Shown: positions 24,625-33,192 of the stretch, one piece after another
How the letters are laid out: each line of letters opens with the position of its first letter
How positions within the stretch are numbered: position 1 is the stretch's first letter
Assembly: GCA_013002465.1 (NCBI GenBank)
Contig: JABDJO010000068.1
Span: 1-44,019, forward strand
Length of the DNA stretch: 44,019 bases
Direction of reading: 5' to 3'
Source: Silicimonas sp.
GTDB lineage: Bacteria; Pseudomonadota; Alphaproteobacteria; Rhodobacterales; Rhodobacteraceae
The notes under the pieces: model-generated
Told to the model about the DNA's origin: nothing
The model's input: only the letters and a program-made list of their open reading frames with translations
Database searches by the model: none
Translations under genes and position numbers: made by a program

Positions 24625-27600
24625 ATGGACCACCAGATCGCGATGCTCTGGATGCGAGGGAAACTGAGTTTCCTTGAGCAACTTTGCATTCGCTCGTTTC
24701 AGGACGCGGGCCATCATGTGGCGCTGTATTCCTATGAACCTCTGGAACGTGTGCCAGAAGGCGTGGAATGCCGGAATGCCGGTGACGTTCTGGCCGAAAG
24801 GGACGAGATCGTGCATGCGAAGTCCGGGTCTCCGGCCCCGCACGCCGACCTTTTCCGCTATCGTCTTCTTGGCGGGGTCGATCGCACGATCTGGGCGGAT
24901 ACCGACGCCTATTGCAAAAAGCCATTCCAGACCGAGACCGGGCATTTCTATGGCTGGGAAAGCGATCACGAGGTCAATATCGGCGTACTGGGGTTGCCGC
25001 CGGACAGCGAAACCCTGGCACGGCTGGTTGAATTCACCTCCGACGAATACGCCATCCCGCACTTTCTGGACCCGAAGTATGTCGCCGAACTTGAGGCCGC
25101 GCGCGATCAGGGCGATCCGGTGCATGTGGGCGATCAGGTCTGGGCGGTCTGGGGGCCGAAGGCGTTTACGCATTTCCTGAAGGACACCGGCGAAATACGC
25201 CATGCCTTGCCGCAGGTGGCGCTTTATCCCTATGGCTTCAGCGAACGGCGCAAGCTGTTTCGCCCTGGCGTCGACCACAGTGGCGTGATCACCGAAGACA
25301 CCCGGTCGATCCATCTTTATGGGCGCCGGGCGCGCAAACGTCTGGCTGAAAAGGATCACGGTCTGCCCCATCCCGACAGCCTGATCGGGCAGTTGTTGCT
25401 GACCCATGGCATCGACCCTTGTGACGCTCCCTTACCCGATTGGCCCGAGCCTGACCGCGATGCACCCTTTGCGCGTCAGTACCGCGAGGCCGCCAAGGGA
25501 ACCCACCATGCCGCGGCGTCGGTCAGGATTCGGCCCCTGGACCAGGTCTTGGCGGTCACGACCATGCGCAACGAAGGCCCGTTCATCCTCGATTGGGTGG
25601 CCTATCACATGGGTATCGGCATCACGCATTTCCTTGTCTATACAAACGATTGCGACGATGTGACCGAGCAAATTCTGGATGCGCTTGCCGCCCGCGGGCT
25701 GGTCACGCGCATCGACAATCCCGTTGACCCCGGCGAACGCCCGCAGCGCAAGGCCCTCAGTGCCGCCGCAGATCATCCGCTGGTCAAGGCCGCCGATGCG
25801 GTGGTGGTCATGGATGTGGATGAATACATCAATGTCCATGTGGGCGAAGGCACCCTAAGCGATCTGTTCCGCGCCGCCGGAGATCCCGACCTGATCTCGA
25901 TGACCTGGCGGCTTTTTGGCAATTCCGGAATTGCTCGCTTCGAAGACAAGCCCGTTGCGCGTCAGTTCACCAAAGCCGCGCCGCGCCGGTCGCGCAAGCC
26001 GCACCAGTGCTGGGGTTTCAAGACCATCCTGCGCCGCGAAGCCCCTTTTTCCGGTTTCGGGGTTCACCGCCCGCACCATCCGACGCAGGATCACGCGCGC
26101 TGGACCAACGGATCGGGCCAGGCGATGCCATCGCGCTACATGGCCGAAGGCTGGCGCTCGGGGGCCGATTGCTGGGGCTATGATCTGGTGACGCTCAACC
26201 ACTATGCTATCCGGTCCTGCGACAGTTTTCTGGTCAAGCGTGATCGCGGCCGCACCAACCACATCGCGCGGCCCCAGGGCATCGCCTATTGGAACACCTA
26301 CAACCGCAACGATGAAGAAGACCTCTCGATCCTGCCGCGACTGGCCCGGTCCAAGGCCCTGCGGTTCGCCTTTCAGGAAGACCCCATCCTTGGCCCCCTG
26401 CACCAGAAAGCGGTCACTTGGCACGAAACGCGCATTGCCGATCTGAAGGGAACGCTGAGCGAGGCGGCCTTTTACGCCCATGTGAGTGCCGCGCCTGCTT
26501 CCCACGACCTGCCCGAGATCGAACTGCCCGAACCCGCGCCGACGCCCGCGACGCCGGTCCCCGCAGGGGGAGAGGCCTTTGCCATCCGCGCGGATCCGCC
26601 CGCGACGGGGGCCGAGGCGGAAAGTCAGTTTCGCGGATTGATGAACCGAATTCAGGCCAAGCAGCGGATGTTGACACCCCTGGCCAACCCACCGGCTTCG
26701 GATCGGGTCGTGATCGTGTCCTCGATGAAGAACGAAGGCTGTTTCATCCTCGAATGGGTGGCCTATCACCTGTCGATCGGGGTGACGCACTTCGTGGTCT
26801 ATACGAACGATTGCGACGATCCGACCGACGCCATTCTGGACCGGTTGCAAACCCTTGGGCTGGTCACCCGGATCGACAACCCATTCAACCGCGATGCCGG
26901 GCAGAAACCTCAACGCGGAGCCTTGAACGACGCGATAGAACGTCCCCAGGTGAGCGAGGCCGACTGGGTCGGTGTCATCGACGTGGATGAATTCGTCAAC
27001 ATCCATGTCGGCGATGGCACCTTTCGCGCCTTGCTGGATGCGTCCCGCGATCCGAACGTGATTTCAATGACCTGGCGGTTCTTTGGCAACCGCGGGGTGC
27101 ATGCCTATGAGGACCGCTGGCAGACCGAGATCTTTTCCGCCTGCGCGCCGCTTTATATCCCCAAACCGCGCCTTGGTTGGGGGTTTAAAAGCTTTTTCCG
27201 CCCCGACGGGCCATTCACCAAACTTGGGGTTCACCGGCCCCTTGGTCTGGACGAAGCGCGCCTGAAAGAGGTTCGGTGGGTCAATGGCGCAGGGCGCGAG
27301 ATGCCCGAGCGGCTTGCGGTCAAGAACGAGTGGTTCAGCCGCAAGGACACCATCGGCTATGACATGGTGACGCTCAATCACTATGTGCTGCGCTCGGCCG
27401 AAAGTTTCCTGGTCAAGCGTCAGCGGGGGCGGATCAACCACGTCGATCAGGATCAGGGGGTCCACTATTGGGCGACCCGGAACTATGCCACCGAAACCGA
27501 CACCTCGATCCAGGCCCGTCTGCCCGGCGCGCAAGAGGAATTGTCGCGGCTTTTGTCGGATGAAACCTTGTTCAATCTGCATGTGGCCTCGGTGACCTGG

Positions 27601-27738
27601 CACCGCGAACGGATTGGCGAACTGATGGAGCACGAGGAATATCGCGCGCTTTACGATGCCATCACCAACCCGCATCTGCCTGACGCCATCTGGCGCGAAC
27701 GACCCAAAAAGGAACCGGCACTTGAAGCGGCTGAATAG
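24625..27738 (+). CDS. Three-domain glycosyltransferase fusion
   Basis: A 1,037-residue cytoplasmic protein made of three glycosyltransferase-like domains. Domain 1 (about 1-270) has an HADLFRYRLL segment and a D92-T-D94 metal site in TIWADTDAYCKKPF, as in capsule/DXD-sugar transferases. Domains 2 (about 310-600) and 3 (about 695-1000) are a tandem duplication of a GT2/GT92-like fold: both start with a KNEG/RNEG-F-IL-WVAYH motif and YTNDCDD, and have DVDE at 397-400 and 786-789 respectively, then NHY, SFLVKR and RGR-NH segments. A proline-rich linker (about 629-665) separates domains 2 and 3. No signal peptide or membrane helix is seen. Likely builds a cell-surface or exported glycan; substrates unknown. 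No glycan cluster surrounds it. Confidence 0.85.
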   Translation: MDHQIAMLWMRGKLSFLEQLCIRSFQDAGHHVALYSYEPLERVPEGVECRNAGDVLAERDEIVHAKSGSPAPHADLFRYRLLGGVDRTIWADTDAYCKKPFQTETGHFYGWESDHEVNIGVLGLPPDSETLARLVEFTSDEYAIPHFLDPKYVAELEAARDQGDPVHVGDQVWAVWGPKAFTHFLKDTGEIRHALPQVALYPYGFSERRKLFRPGVDHSGVITEDTRSIHLYGRRARKRLAEKDHGLPHPDSLIGQLLLTHGIDPCDAPLPDWPEPDRDAPFARQYREAAKGTHHAAASVRIRPLDQVLAVTTMRNEGPFILDWVAYHMGIGITHFLVYTNDCDDVTEQILDALAARGLVTRIDNPVDPGERPQRKALSAAADHPLVKAADAVVVMDVDEYINVHVGEGTLSDLFRAAGDPDLISMTWRLFGNSGIARFEDKPVARQFTKAAPRRSRKPHQCWGFKTILRREAPFSGFGVHRPHHPTQDHARWTNGSGQAMPSRYMAEGWRSGADCWGYDLVTLNHYAIRSCDSFLVKRDRGRTNHIARPQGIAYWNTYNRNDEEDLSILPRLARSKALRFAFQEDPILGPLHQKAVTWHETRIADLKGTLSEAAFYAHVSAAPASHDLPEIELPEPAPTPATPVPAGGEAFAIRADPPATGAEAESQFRGLMNRIQAKQRMLTPLANPPASDRVVIVSSMKNEGCFILEWVAYHLSIGVTHFVVYTNDCDDPTDAILDRLQTLGLVTRIDNPFNRDAGQKPQRGALNDAIERPQVSEADWVGVIDVDEFVNIHVGDGTFRALLDASRDPNVISMTWRFFGNRGVHAYEDRWQTEIFSACAPLYIPKPRLGWGFKSFFRPDGPFTKLGVHRPLGLDEARLKEVRWVNGAGREMPERLAVKNEWFSRKDTIGYDMVTLNHYVLRSAESFLVKRQRGRINHVDQDQGVHYWATRNYATETDTSIQARLPGAQEELSRLLSDETLFNLHVASVTWHRERIGELMEHEEYRALYDAITNPHLPDAIWRERPKKEPALEAAE

Positions 27739-27760
27739 GGGCTCTGCGCCTTGAGCCTCT
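27737..27760 (+). terminator. Hairpin at the end of the glycosyltransferase gene
   Basis: AGGGGCTC (27737-27744), loop of 8, GAGCCTCT (27753-27760): an 8-bp stem with one G-U pair overlapping the stop codon. There is no T run, so termination is uncertain. Confidence 0.35.
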
Positions 27761-27818
27761 GGGCGGAACCGTGCGATGAGGGACCGACATCGGGGTCGGC
27801 ACGGAAATGGGGGACGGC

Positions 27819-28937
27819 ATGGCGGAACGCAGGGTATCGGTCGAGGGACTTGATCCCGAAGGGCTTTGGCTGGGACGGGCCGAACTGCCCGGAGTTGGAC
27901 CAGCCGTAATCACCCTGCGCGATGGCGTGGCCGTCGATATCACCGCAAAGTCGGCCCCCACGGTTCGCGATCTGCTGGACCGCGAGGATGCGGCGGACTA
28001 CGTCAGGACCGCCCCAGCGGCACCGCTTCCCGAAACGGCGACCTGGCTGGCCCCCTGCGATCTTCAGCCCGTCAAGGCCTGCGGTGTGACCTTTGCCGGT
28101 TCAATGGTCGAACGGGTGATCGAGGAACAGGCAGCCGGCGATCCCGACAAGGCCGAGGGCATTCGCGTCCGGGTCGGTGCGCGGATCGGCGACAGTCTTT
28201 CCAACGTGGTGCCGGGGTCGGACGAAGCCATGTCCGTGAAGGCGGCCTTGATCGAAGAAGGGCTTTGGAGCCAGTACCTTGAGGTCGGCATCGGTAAGGA
28301 CGCCGAAGTGTTTTCCAAAGCGCAGGCCCTGTCGTCGGTCGGGCAGGGGGCGGATATCGGGCTGCACCCGGGTTCGGTCTGGAACAATCCCGAACCCGAA
28401 ATTGTGCTGGCGGTCAATTCACGCGGCGATATCCCCGGCGCGACCCTTGGCAATGATGTGAACCTGCGCGATTTCGAAGGCCGCTCGGCCCTGTTGCTGT
28501 CCAAGGCCAAGGACAACAACGCGTCCTGCGCCATCGGTCCGATGATCCGGCTGTTCGACGCGTCGTTCACACTGGATCATGTCCGCCAGGCGCAACTGTC
28601 CATGACGGTGACCGGCGAAGATGGCTATGTGTTGCAGGGTCACTCCTCGATGGCCGAGATCAGCCGCGATCCCGAAGACCTGGTGGCCCAGACCATCGGG
28701 CGGCATCACCAGTACCCAGATGGGTTCATGCTGTTTCTTGGCACGCTATTCGCCCCCACCGAAGACCGCGACGAACCGGGGCAGGGGTTCACACACAAGC
28801 TGGGCGACCGGGTCGAAATATCCTCGCCGGGCCTTGGGGTGTTGCAGAACCGCGTGCAGCTATCGACCGAATGCCCGCCCTGGACCTTTGGCACGGCCGC
28901 CCTCATGCGTAACCTTGCGGTGCGTGGTTTGCTCTAA
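27819..28937 (+). CDS. Fumarylacetoacetate hydrolase (FAH) family protein
   Basis: A 372-residue enzyme of the FAH superfamily. The metal-binding region NNPEPEIVLAV, the GATLGNDVNLRDFEGRSALLLSKAKDN motif and the CAIGPMI segment are those of the large FAH-type enzymes, in particular the 2-dehydro-3-deoxy-D-arabinonate dehydratase-like group of non-phosphorylative pentose catabolism; a hydrolase or decarboxylase role is also possible. The N-terminal domain of about 80 residues is the usual small FAH N-terminal domain. The start at 27819 follows GGGGAC. No pentose genes are adjacent, so the pathway cannot be named with confidence. Confidence 0.85.
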   Translation: MAERRVSVEGLDPEGLWLGRAELPGVGPAVITLRDGVAVDITAKSAPTVRDLLDREDAADYVRTAPAAPLPETATWLAPCDLQPVKACGVTFAGSMVERVIEEQAAGDPDKAEGIRVRVGARIGDSLSNVVPGSDEAMSVKAALIEEGLWSQYLEVGIGKDAEVFSKAQALSSVGQGADIGLHPGSVWNNPEPEIVLAVNSRGDIPGATLGNDVNLRDFEGRSALLLSKAKDNNASCAIGPMIRLFDASFTLDHVRQAQLSMTVTGEDGYVLQGHSSMAEISRDPEDLVAQTIGRHHQYPDGFMLFLGTLFAPTEDRDEPGQGFTHKLGDRVEISSPGLGVLQNRVQLSTECPPWTFGTAALMRNLAVRGLL

Positions 28938-29206
28938 GGGCCGATGGTGACAACCCACCCAAGGGACCATGCCGAAAGACACAGGGCACCGCGCGCATGG
29001 GTTACCCGATTTGAACCTTCATCGGGCAAAACGGATCCCGGTAGCTGCCAGATGTTCTTTGCCTCCTTGCGCGCTTTCAACGCGTCGGGGGAGTCTGATC
29101 CAGGAAACGCTTGTCGCAAGGCAGGCGTTCAGGACGTGTCAAAGACCGCCCAAGTGGCGGGCCCGTCACATCCCTTTTTTGATAAATTGAACAAAAACCC
29201 CGACAG
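28938..29206. other. Intergenic interval with weak hairpins
   Basis: No gene is seen in this stretch between the FAH gene and the YcbK terminator. It holds a CCCGAT/ATCGGG hairpin (29005-29010 and 29021-29026) with a GATTTGAACC-like loop that looks superficially like a tRNA T-arm but cannot fold as one, and a CCGCC/GGCGG hairpin near 29150. Either could end the FAH transcript. Confidence 0.5.
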
Positions 29207-29235
29207 AAAAAAAACGCGCCCTGGTCGGGGCGCGT
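29207..29235 (-). terminator. Rho-independent terminator of the YcbK-type gene
   Basis: On the minus strand, ACGCGCCC (29235-29228), a six-base loop, and GGGCGCGT (29221-29214) are followed by a T tract to 29207. A strong intrinsic terminator about 45 bases after the stop. Confidence 0.85.
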
Positions 29236-29278
29236 GGAAGAGGCGTTATGCCTCGGGCCATTTTGGGCTTTTTCGTGT

Positions 29279-29848
29279 CTAGCGGCCCCAGACCCGAACC
29301 GGGCCGCAATCCATGTGAACGAAGTTCGATCCCGAGTACTTGCCAACGCCGCCCGCCGAGCACGAAATGGCCGCGCGGGAGATCTGGCTGACGTTGCGAT
29401 CGGGAAGCCTGATGTCGGCGGCTTGACCCTTCATGTGAAGCGAATTGCGCGCCACGTTCCGTGACCGGTTGCGCAGCATTGCATTGGTTTTTGGCGAACG
29501 ATAACCCGACAGCAGCAGATACGGTGTGTCGGCATCAAGAAGGCGATGCGAGGCCGCAAGAATGTCAATGGTCCGTGTGTCGATCTTGGTCGCGCGGTCG
29601 GTGCGCCAGTCGCGCATGAAGCGGTTAACTTCCTTCAGCGCTTCGGGAATATACTTACCTTCGATCCAGTAGATGGTGTTCAGGGTTTCGCCGGTGCGTC
29701 CCGAATGCATTCTAAGCTGACGAATGTCGCCAGCGCCGCGCAAAAGGCCAAAGGCATTGGAATAAGTAGGTGCTGCCACTAGCGCAGTCGCTGCAAAGGC
29801 ACCAAGCAAACCCCGCCGCGTTACGCCCTTCGATTTGAAAGTCGTCAT
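29279..29848 (-). CDS. YcbK/DUF882 family peptidase-like protein, Tat-exported
   Basis: A 189-residue protein exported by the Tat pathway: residues 10-16 are TRRGLLG and the following helix ends near AAPTYSNA. The mature part is DUF882 (YcbK), a peptidase M15-like domain of the murein endopeptidase fold: LSGYRSPKTNAMLR and S-H-x3-G-x-A-x-D-I (SLHMKGQAADI), with a C-terminal HMD motif (FVHMDCGPVRVWGR), all zinc-binding segments in M15 enzymes. It is divergent from the YcbB-type L,D-transpeptidase gene, the same pairing as ycbB-ycbK in E. coli, so a role in peptidoglycan cross-link remodelling is a good inference. Confidence 0.92.
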   Translation of the reverse strand: MTTFKSKGVTRRGLLGAFAATALVAAPTYSNAFGLLRGAGDIRQLRMHSGRTGETLNTIYWIEGKYIPEALKEVNRFMRDWRTDRATKIDTRTIDILAASHRLLDADTPYLLLSGYRSPKTNAMLRNRSRNVARNSLHMKGQAADIRLPDRNVSQISRAAISCSAGGVGKYSGSNFVHMDCGPVRVWGR

Positions 29849-29876
29849 GCTGTCTCGTGTCCCGTTTTCGTACCCC

Positions 29877-29894
29877 CCGTCGTTATGACGACGG
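29877..29894. promoter_or_regulatory. Perfect inverted repeat, possible operator of the YcbK/YcbB region
   Basis: CCGTCGT (29877-29883), TATG, ACGACGG (29888-29894): an 18-base perfect palindrome with a 4-base centre, 29 bases upstream of the YcbK-type start. Its position near the promoter suggests a transcription factor site; the factor is unknown. It could equally be a small leader hairpin. Confidence 0.4.
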
Positions 29895-30160
29895 TGAAGT
29901 CACCTCGCTCCCCCCAAGGTGCGATCTCCTTATGGCGCAAAAGGTTAACGGACGGAATACTCGTGGGCGGCAATACAGGATCTGGGCATAAAATCGGCAG
30001 AAATCCGCCAACCGGCGTAATATTCCGGCCTGTGACTTCGATGCCGCGAGAACGTTGCAACTGGGTGACATTGATCGCGACCTAGCTGGAATGTGAATAG
30101 ACAGCCTTAACCGTTTCCATGAAAAGAAGTCATCCGGGGGTTCAAAGTATTGGACGTAAG

Positions 30161-31771
30161 ATGACTGCCACATCTGCACTAAGACGCCTATCGCTTTTCA
30201 CGATTCTGGTGACCGGCCTGCTGTTCGCAGGCTGGGCGCAGCCAGTTCAGGCGCAAGTCTCGGCCTTCATGCAGGCCGTTGCCGAATCCGCGGCGAAAGA
30301 CCGCGACATTGCCGAGTTTTACAAATCCACCGGTTACAAGCCGATCTGGACTGCGAAAAACAACAAGGCCAAACAACGCCGTTCGGCCCTTTTGCGTGCC
30401 GTCAAGGATGCCCCTGCCCACGGTCTGCCGGCCGGGCGCTACAGCATCGACACGCTCAGCATCAATCCCCGCAAGGTGAAGTCCGAGCGTGATCTTGGCC
30501 GTCTTGAAGTCGAGATGAGCCGCCTGTTCCTGCGGTATGCCCGTGACATCCAGACCGGTGTTCTGAACCCCAGAAAGATCGACAGTGGCATGGTCCGCGA
30601 AGTGCCCTATCGCAACCGGACATCGCTTTTGAAGGCGTTTTCAAAGTCTTCGCCGAAGGGGTTCATCAAGAAATTAGCGCCCTCCAACCCCGAATACGCC
30701 CGGCTGATGAAAGAAAAGATGCGCTTTGAAAAGCTTATCGGCAAAGGCGGATGGGGCCCCAAGGTCCAGGCCAAGTCACTGAAGCCCGGCCAATCGGGCG
30801 GAGCTGTCGTACAGCTTAGAAACCGTCTCATTACCATGGGTTATCTGCGCCGCAACGCGGGCAAGACCTATGACAGCAAGATGCAGCAGGCGGTCGCCGT
30901 CTTCCAGCGCGACCACGGATTGCGCCACGATGGCGTGGCGGGTCAGGGCACCATGGCCATGATCAACATCGAACCGCAGACGCGGCTTAGCCAGATCATC
31001 GTCGCCATGGAGCGTGAGCGCTGGATCAACATGCCGCGCGGCAAGCGGCACGTCTGGGTCAACATCACGGACTATCAGGCAAAGATCATCGACAACGGCA
31101 AGGTCACATTCGCGACCCGTTCGGTTGTCGGCGCCAACAGCCACGACCGCCGCACGCCCGAGTTTTCGGACGTGATGGAGCATATGGTGATCAATCCGAC
31201 ATGGAACGTGCCGCGCTCGATTGCGGTGAAGGAATACCTGCCCCTGCTGCAGGCCAACCCCTTTGCGGCGGGCCATCTGCGGATGACCGATGCCCGTGGG
31301 CGCGTCGTGCCGCGCGAAGCGGTGGATTTCACCCAGTTCGACGAACGGAACTTCCCCTTCGATCTGAAGCAACCGCCCAGCCGTCGCAACGCGCTTGGAC
31401 TGGTCAAGTTCATGTTCCCGAACCGGCACAACATCTATCTTCACGATACGCCCGAGAAACAGCTGTTTGGCCGCGAAGCACGCGCTTTCAGCCATGGCTG
31501 CGTGCGCCTGAACGACCCCTTCGACTTTGCCTATACGCTTCTGAAAAAGCAAACCCGCAATCCCGAAGCGTTCTTCAAAGAGCGGTTGGCGACCGGGCGC
31601 GAAACGGTTGTGCCGCTGGAAGCTCAGGTGCCGGTGCATCTGGTCTATCGCACGGCCATGACCCAGCCGAAGGGCAAGATCCAGTTCCGCCGCGATGTCT
31701 ATGGACGCGATGCGCGGATATGGAAGGCGCTGCAGCAGGCCGGGGTTTCGCTTCGCGCGGTTCGCGGGTAA
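30161..31771 (+). CDS. L,D-transpeptidase of the YcbB type
   Basis: A periplasmic peptidoglycan L,D-transpeptidase making 3-3 cross-links. The frame is open to an ATG at 30119; I prefer 30161 because MTATSALRRLSLFTILVTGL then forms a clean signal peptide ending at VQAQ. Neither start has a good ribosome binding site. After the export signal come an N-terminal YcbB scaffold, a peptidoglycan-binding-1 motif region (VVQLRNRLITMGYL and YDSKMQQAVAVFQRDHGLRHDG), and a YkuD catalytic domain with HxxxxxSHGCVR: the SHGCVRLNDP motif has the catalytic cysteine C447 (C461 from 30119), and the flap histidine region is NIYLHDTP. It leads the run of lpxD-like, ACP and ketosynthase genes, 26 bases before lpxD. 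Confidence 0.93.
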   Translation: MTATSALRRLSLFTILVTGLLFAGWAQPVQAQVSAFMQAVAESAAKDRDIAEFYKSTGYKPIWTAKNNKAKQRRSALLRAVKDAPAHGLPAGRYSIDTLSINPRKVKSERDLGRLEVEMSRLFLRYARDIQTGVLNPRKIDSGMVREVPYRNRTSLLKAFSKSSPKGFIKKLAPSNPEYARLMKEKMRFEKLIGKGGWGPKVQAKSLKPGQSGGAVVQLRNRLITMGYLRRNAGKTYDSKMQQAVAVFQRDHGLRHDGVAGQGTMAMINIEPQTRLSQIIVAMERERWINMPRGKRHVWVNITDYQAKIIDNGKVTFATRSVVGANSHDRRTPEFSDVMEHMVINPTWNVPRSIAVKEYLPLLQANPFAAGHLRMTDARGRVVPREAVDFTQFDERNFPFDLKQPPSRRNALGLVKFMFPNRHNIYLHDTPEKQLFGREARAFSHGCVRLNDPFDFAYTLLKKQTRNPEAFFKERLATGRETVVPLEAQVPVHLVYRTAMTQPKGKIQFRRDVYGRDARIWKALQQAGVSLRAVRG

Positions 31772-31797
31772 GCCTTGGCCCTGAAAGGGGCGGGCCC

Positions 31798-32889
31798 ATG
31801 CGCTTTACAATTGAACAGATCGCAGCGGCGCTGAAGGCGGAAGCCTTTGGCGCCGTTGAGCTTTCCGTAACCGGCGCCACCGAACCCGCTGAGGCAACGG
31901 AAGACCAGCTAGCACTGGCCATGGACCCGAAGTTTGCCGAGGGCCTGGGCCGCGGCAAGGCCCGCGCGGCGATCCTCTGGGACGGGGCCGACTGGCAGGC
32001 CCTGGGTCTGGAGGCCGCGATATTGGTCAAACGCCCGCGCTATGCCATGGCAGGATTGACGCGCCTCATGGCCGAGGGTCCCAATATAGCGCCGGGCATC
32101 CACCCCTCGGCGGTGGTGGACCCGTCCGCCAGCCTTGGCGAGGGCACCGCAATTGGGCCACTTGTTGTGATCGGCGCCAACGCCAAGATCGGCGCCGGCG
32201 CCCGCATCGCAAGCCACGTCAGCATTGCCGAAGACGTTGTGATCGGCGACGACGCGCTGATCCATTCCGGCGTGCGCATACAGGCCCGGGTTCGGATCGG
32301 GAGCAGTTTCGTCTGCCAGCCAGGTGTCGTGATCGGGGGAGATGGCTTCAGCTTCGTGACCCCGGAAACCAGCCGTGTCGAAGAAGCCCGGGCCTCGCTT
32401 GGTACCCAAGCAAGCGCGATCAACTCGGGCTGGGCGCGGATCCACTCGCTCGGGTCTGTCGAAATCGGCGATGATGTGGAAATCGGGTCGAATTCATCGG
32501 TCGATGCGGGCACCGTGAAACCAACCCGGATCGGCAATGGTACAAAGCTGGATAGCCTTGTGCAGGTGGGCCACAACGTCCAGATCGGCGAACACTGCCT
32601 GCTGTGCGCCCAGGTCGGCGTTGCGGGGTCGACCGTTATCGGAAATCGGGTCGTTCTGGGTGGTCAGACCGGGGTTGGCGACAACATCACAATCGGCGAC
32701 GACGTGGTGGCCGGCGGAGCGTCGAAAATACTGTCAAAAGTGCCTGCGGGTCGTGTGGTTCTGGGCTATCCGGCCATGAAAATGGATCAGTTCATCGCCG
32801 CCAGCCAGAACTGGCGCCGCCTCCCGCGTCTGATGGAAGACGTACGCGCATTGAAGAAATCGGTTCCATTGGACGGCGAGGACGACTAA
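31798..32889 (+). CDS. lpxD: LpxD-type UDP-3-O-acylglucosamine N-acyltransferase
   Basis: A 363-residue left-handed beta-helix acyltransferase. The N-terminal uridine-binding domain (about 1-95) is followed by hexapeptide repeats (from GIHPSAVVDPSA to IGDDVVAGGAS) and a C-terminal helical part (MDQFIAASQNWRRLPRLMEDV). H259 in VGHNVQIGEH corresponds to the catalytic histidine of LpxD. It would add a 3-hydroxyacyl chain to UDP-glucosamine in lipid A synthesis. It is not next to fabZ-lpxA-lpxB as canonical lpxD genes are, but to a dedicated ACP and ketosynthase, so it may be a second, specialised copy. Start at 31798 chosen because the longer frame runs through the preceding gene. Confidence 0.88.
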   Translation: MRFTIEQIAAALKAEAFGAVELSVTGATEPAEATEDQLALAMDPKFAEGLGRGKARAAILWDGADWQALGLEAAILVKRPRYAMAGLTRLMAEGPNIAPGIHPSAVVDPSASLGEGTAIGPLVVIGANAKIGAGARIASHVSIAEDVVIGDDALIHSGVRIQARVRIGSSFVCQPGVVIGGDGFSFVTPETSRVEEARASLGTQASAINSGWARIHSLGSVEIGDDVEIGSNSSVDAGTVKPTRIGNGTKLDSLVQVGHNVQIGEHCLLCAQVGVAGSTVIGNRVVLGGQTGVGDNITIGDDVVAGGASKILSKVPAGRVVLGYPAMKMDQFIAASQNWRRLPRLMEDVRALKKSVPLDGEDD

Positions 32890-32923
32890 ATAGCCGCCCA
32901 AGGGCTTGAATAATGGGTCAGTG

Positions 32924-33190
32924 ATGAGCAGCAACGTCAAAGATCGGGTGATCCAGATCATCGCCGAACAGGCGGTGCTTGAACCGTCGGACGTCTCGAT
33001 GGAGCAATCGCTGGACGATCTGGGTGTGGATTCCATGGGGCTGGTCGAAGCGATCTTCTCCATCGAGGAAAGTTTCGACATATCCGTCCCCTTTAACGCC
33101 AACGAACCGGAAAAAAGCGAATTTGACATCTCCTCGGTCGCTTCGGTCGTGGCGGCTGTGGAAAAGCTTGTTGCCGAGCAGTCCGGCTGA
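32924..33190 (+). CDS. Acyl carrier protein, specialised
   Basis: An 88-residue acyl carrier protein. The phosphopantetheine site is S37 in DDLGVDSMGLVEAIF; the helices IIAEQAVLEPSDVSMEQ, IEESFDISVPF and VVAAVEKLVAEQ follow the four-helix ACP layout. It is longer and less acidic at the C-terminus than housekeeping AcpP and contains an extra segment NANEPEKSEFD, a little like AcpXL of rhizobia, which carries very long lipid A chains. The true start is the ATG at 32924; an upstream TTG at 32906 is in frame. It ends two bases before the ketosynthase start, so both are translated together. Confidence 0.9.
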   Translation: MSSNVKDRVIQIIAEQAVLEPSDVSMEQSLDDLGVDSMGLVEAIFSIEESFDISVPFNANEPEKSEFDISSVASVVAAVEKLVAEQSG

Positions 33191-33192
33191 AA

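Noticed and set aside
23665..25407. Long minus-strand frame of 580 codons
   Set aside because: It lies opposite the M20 amidohydrolase and glycosyltransferase genes, has no family motif and is explained by GC-rich codon use of those genes.
25855..27006. Minus-strand frame of 383 codons opposite the glycosyltransferase gene
   Set aside because: Shadow of a well-supported gene; repeated pattern merely mirrors the tandem domains on the plus strand.
28995..29030. Possible tRNA T-arm on the minus strand (GGTTCAAATC-like sequence)
   Set aside because: The bases flanking the loop do not pair as a T-stem, no acceptor or anticodon arm can be formed around it, and the segment instead forms a CCCGAT/ATCGGG hairpin.
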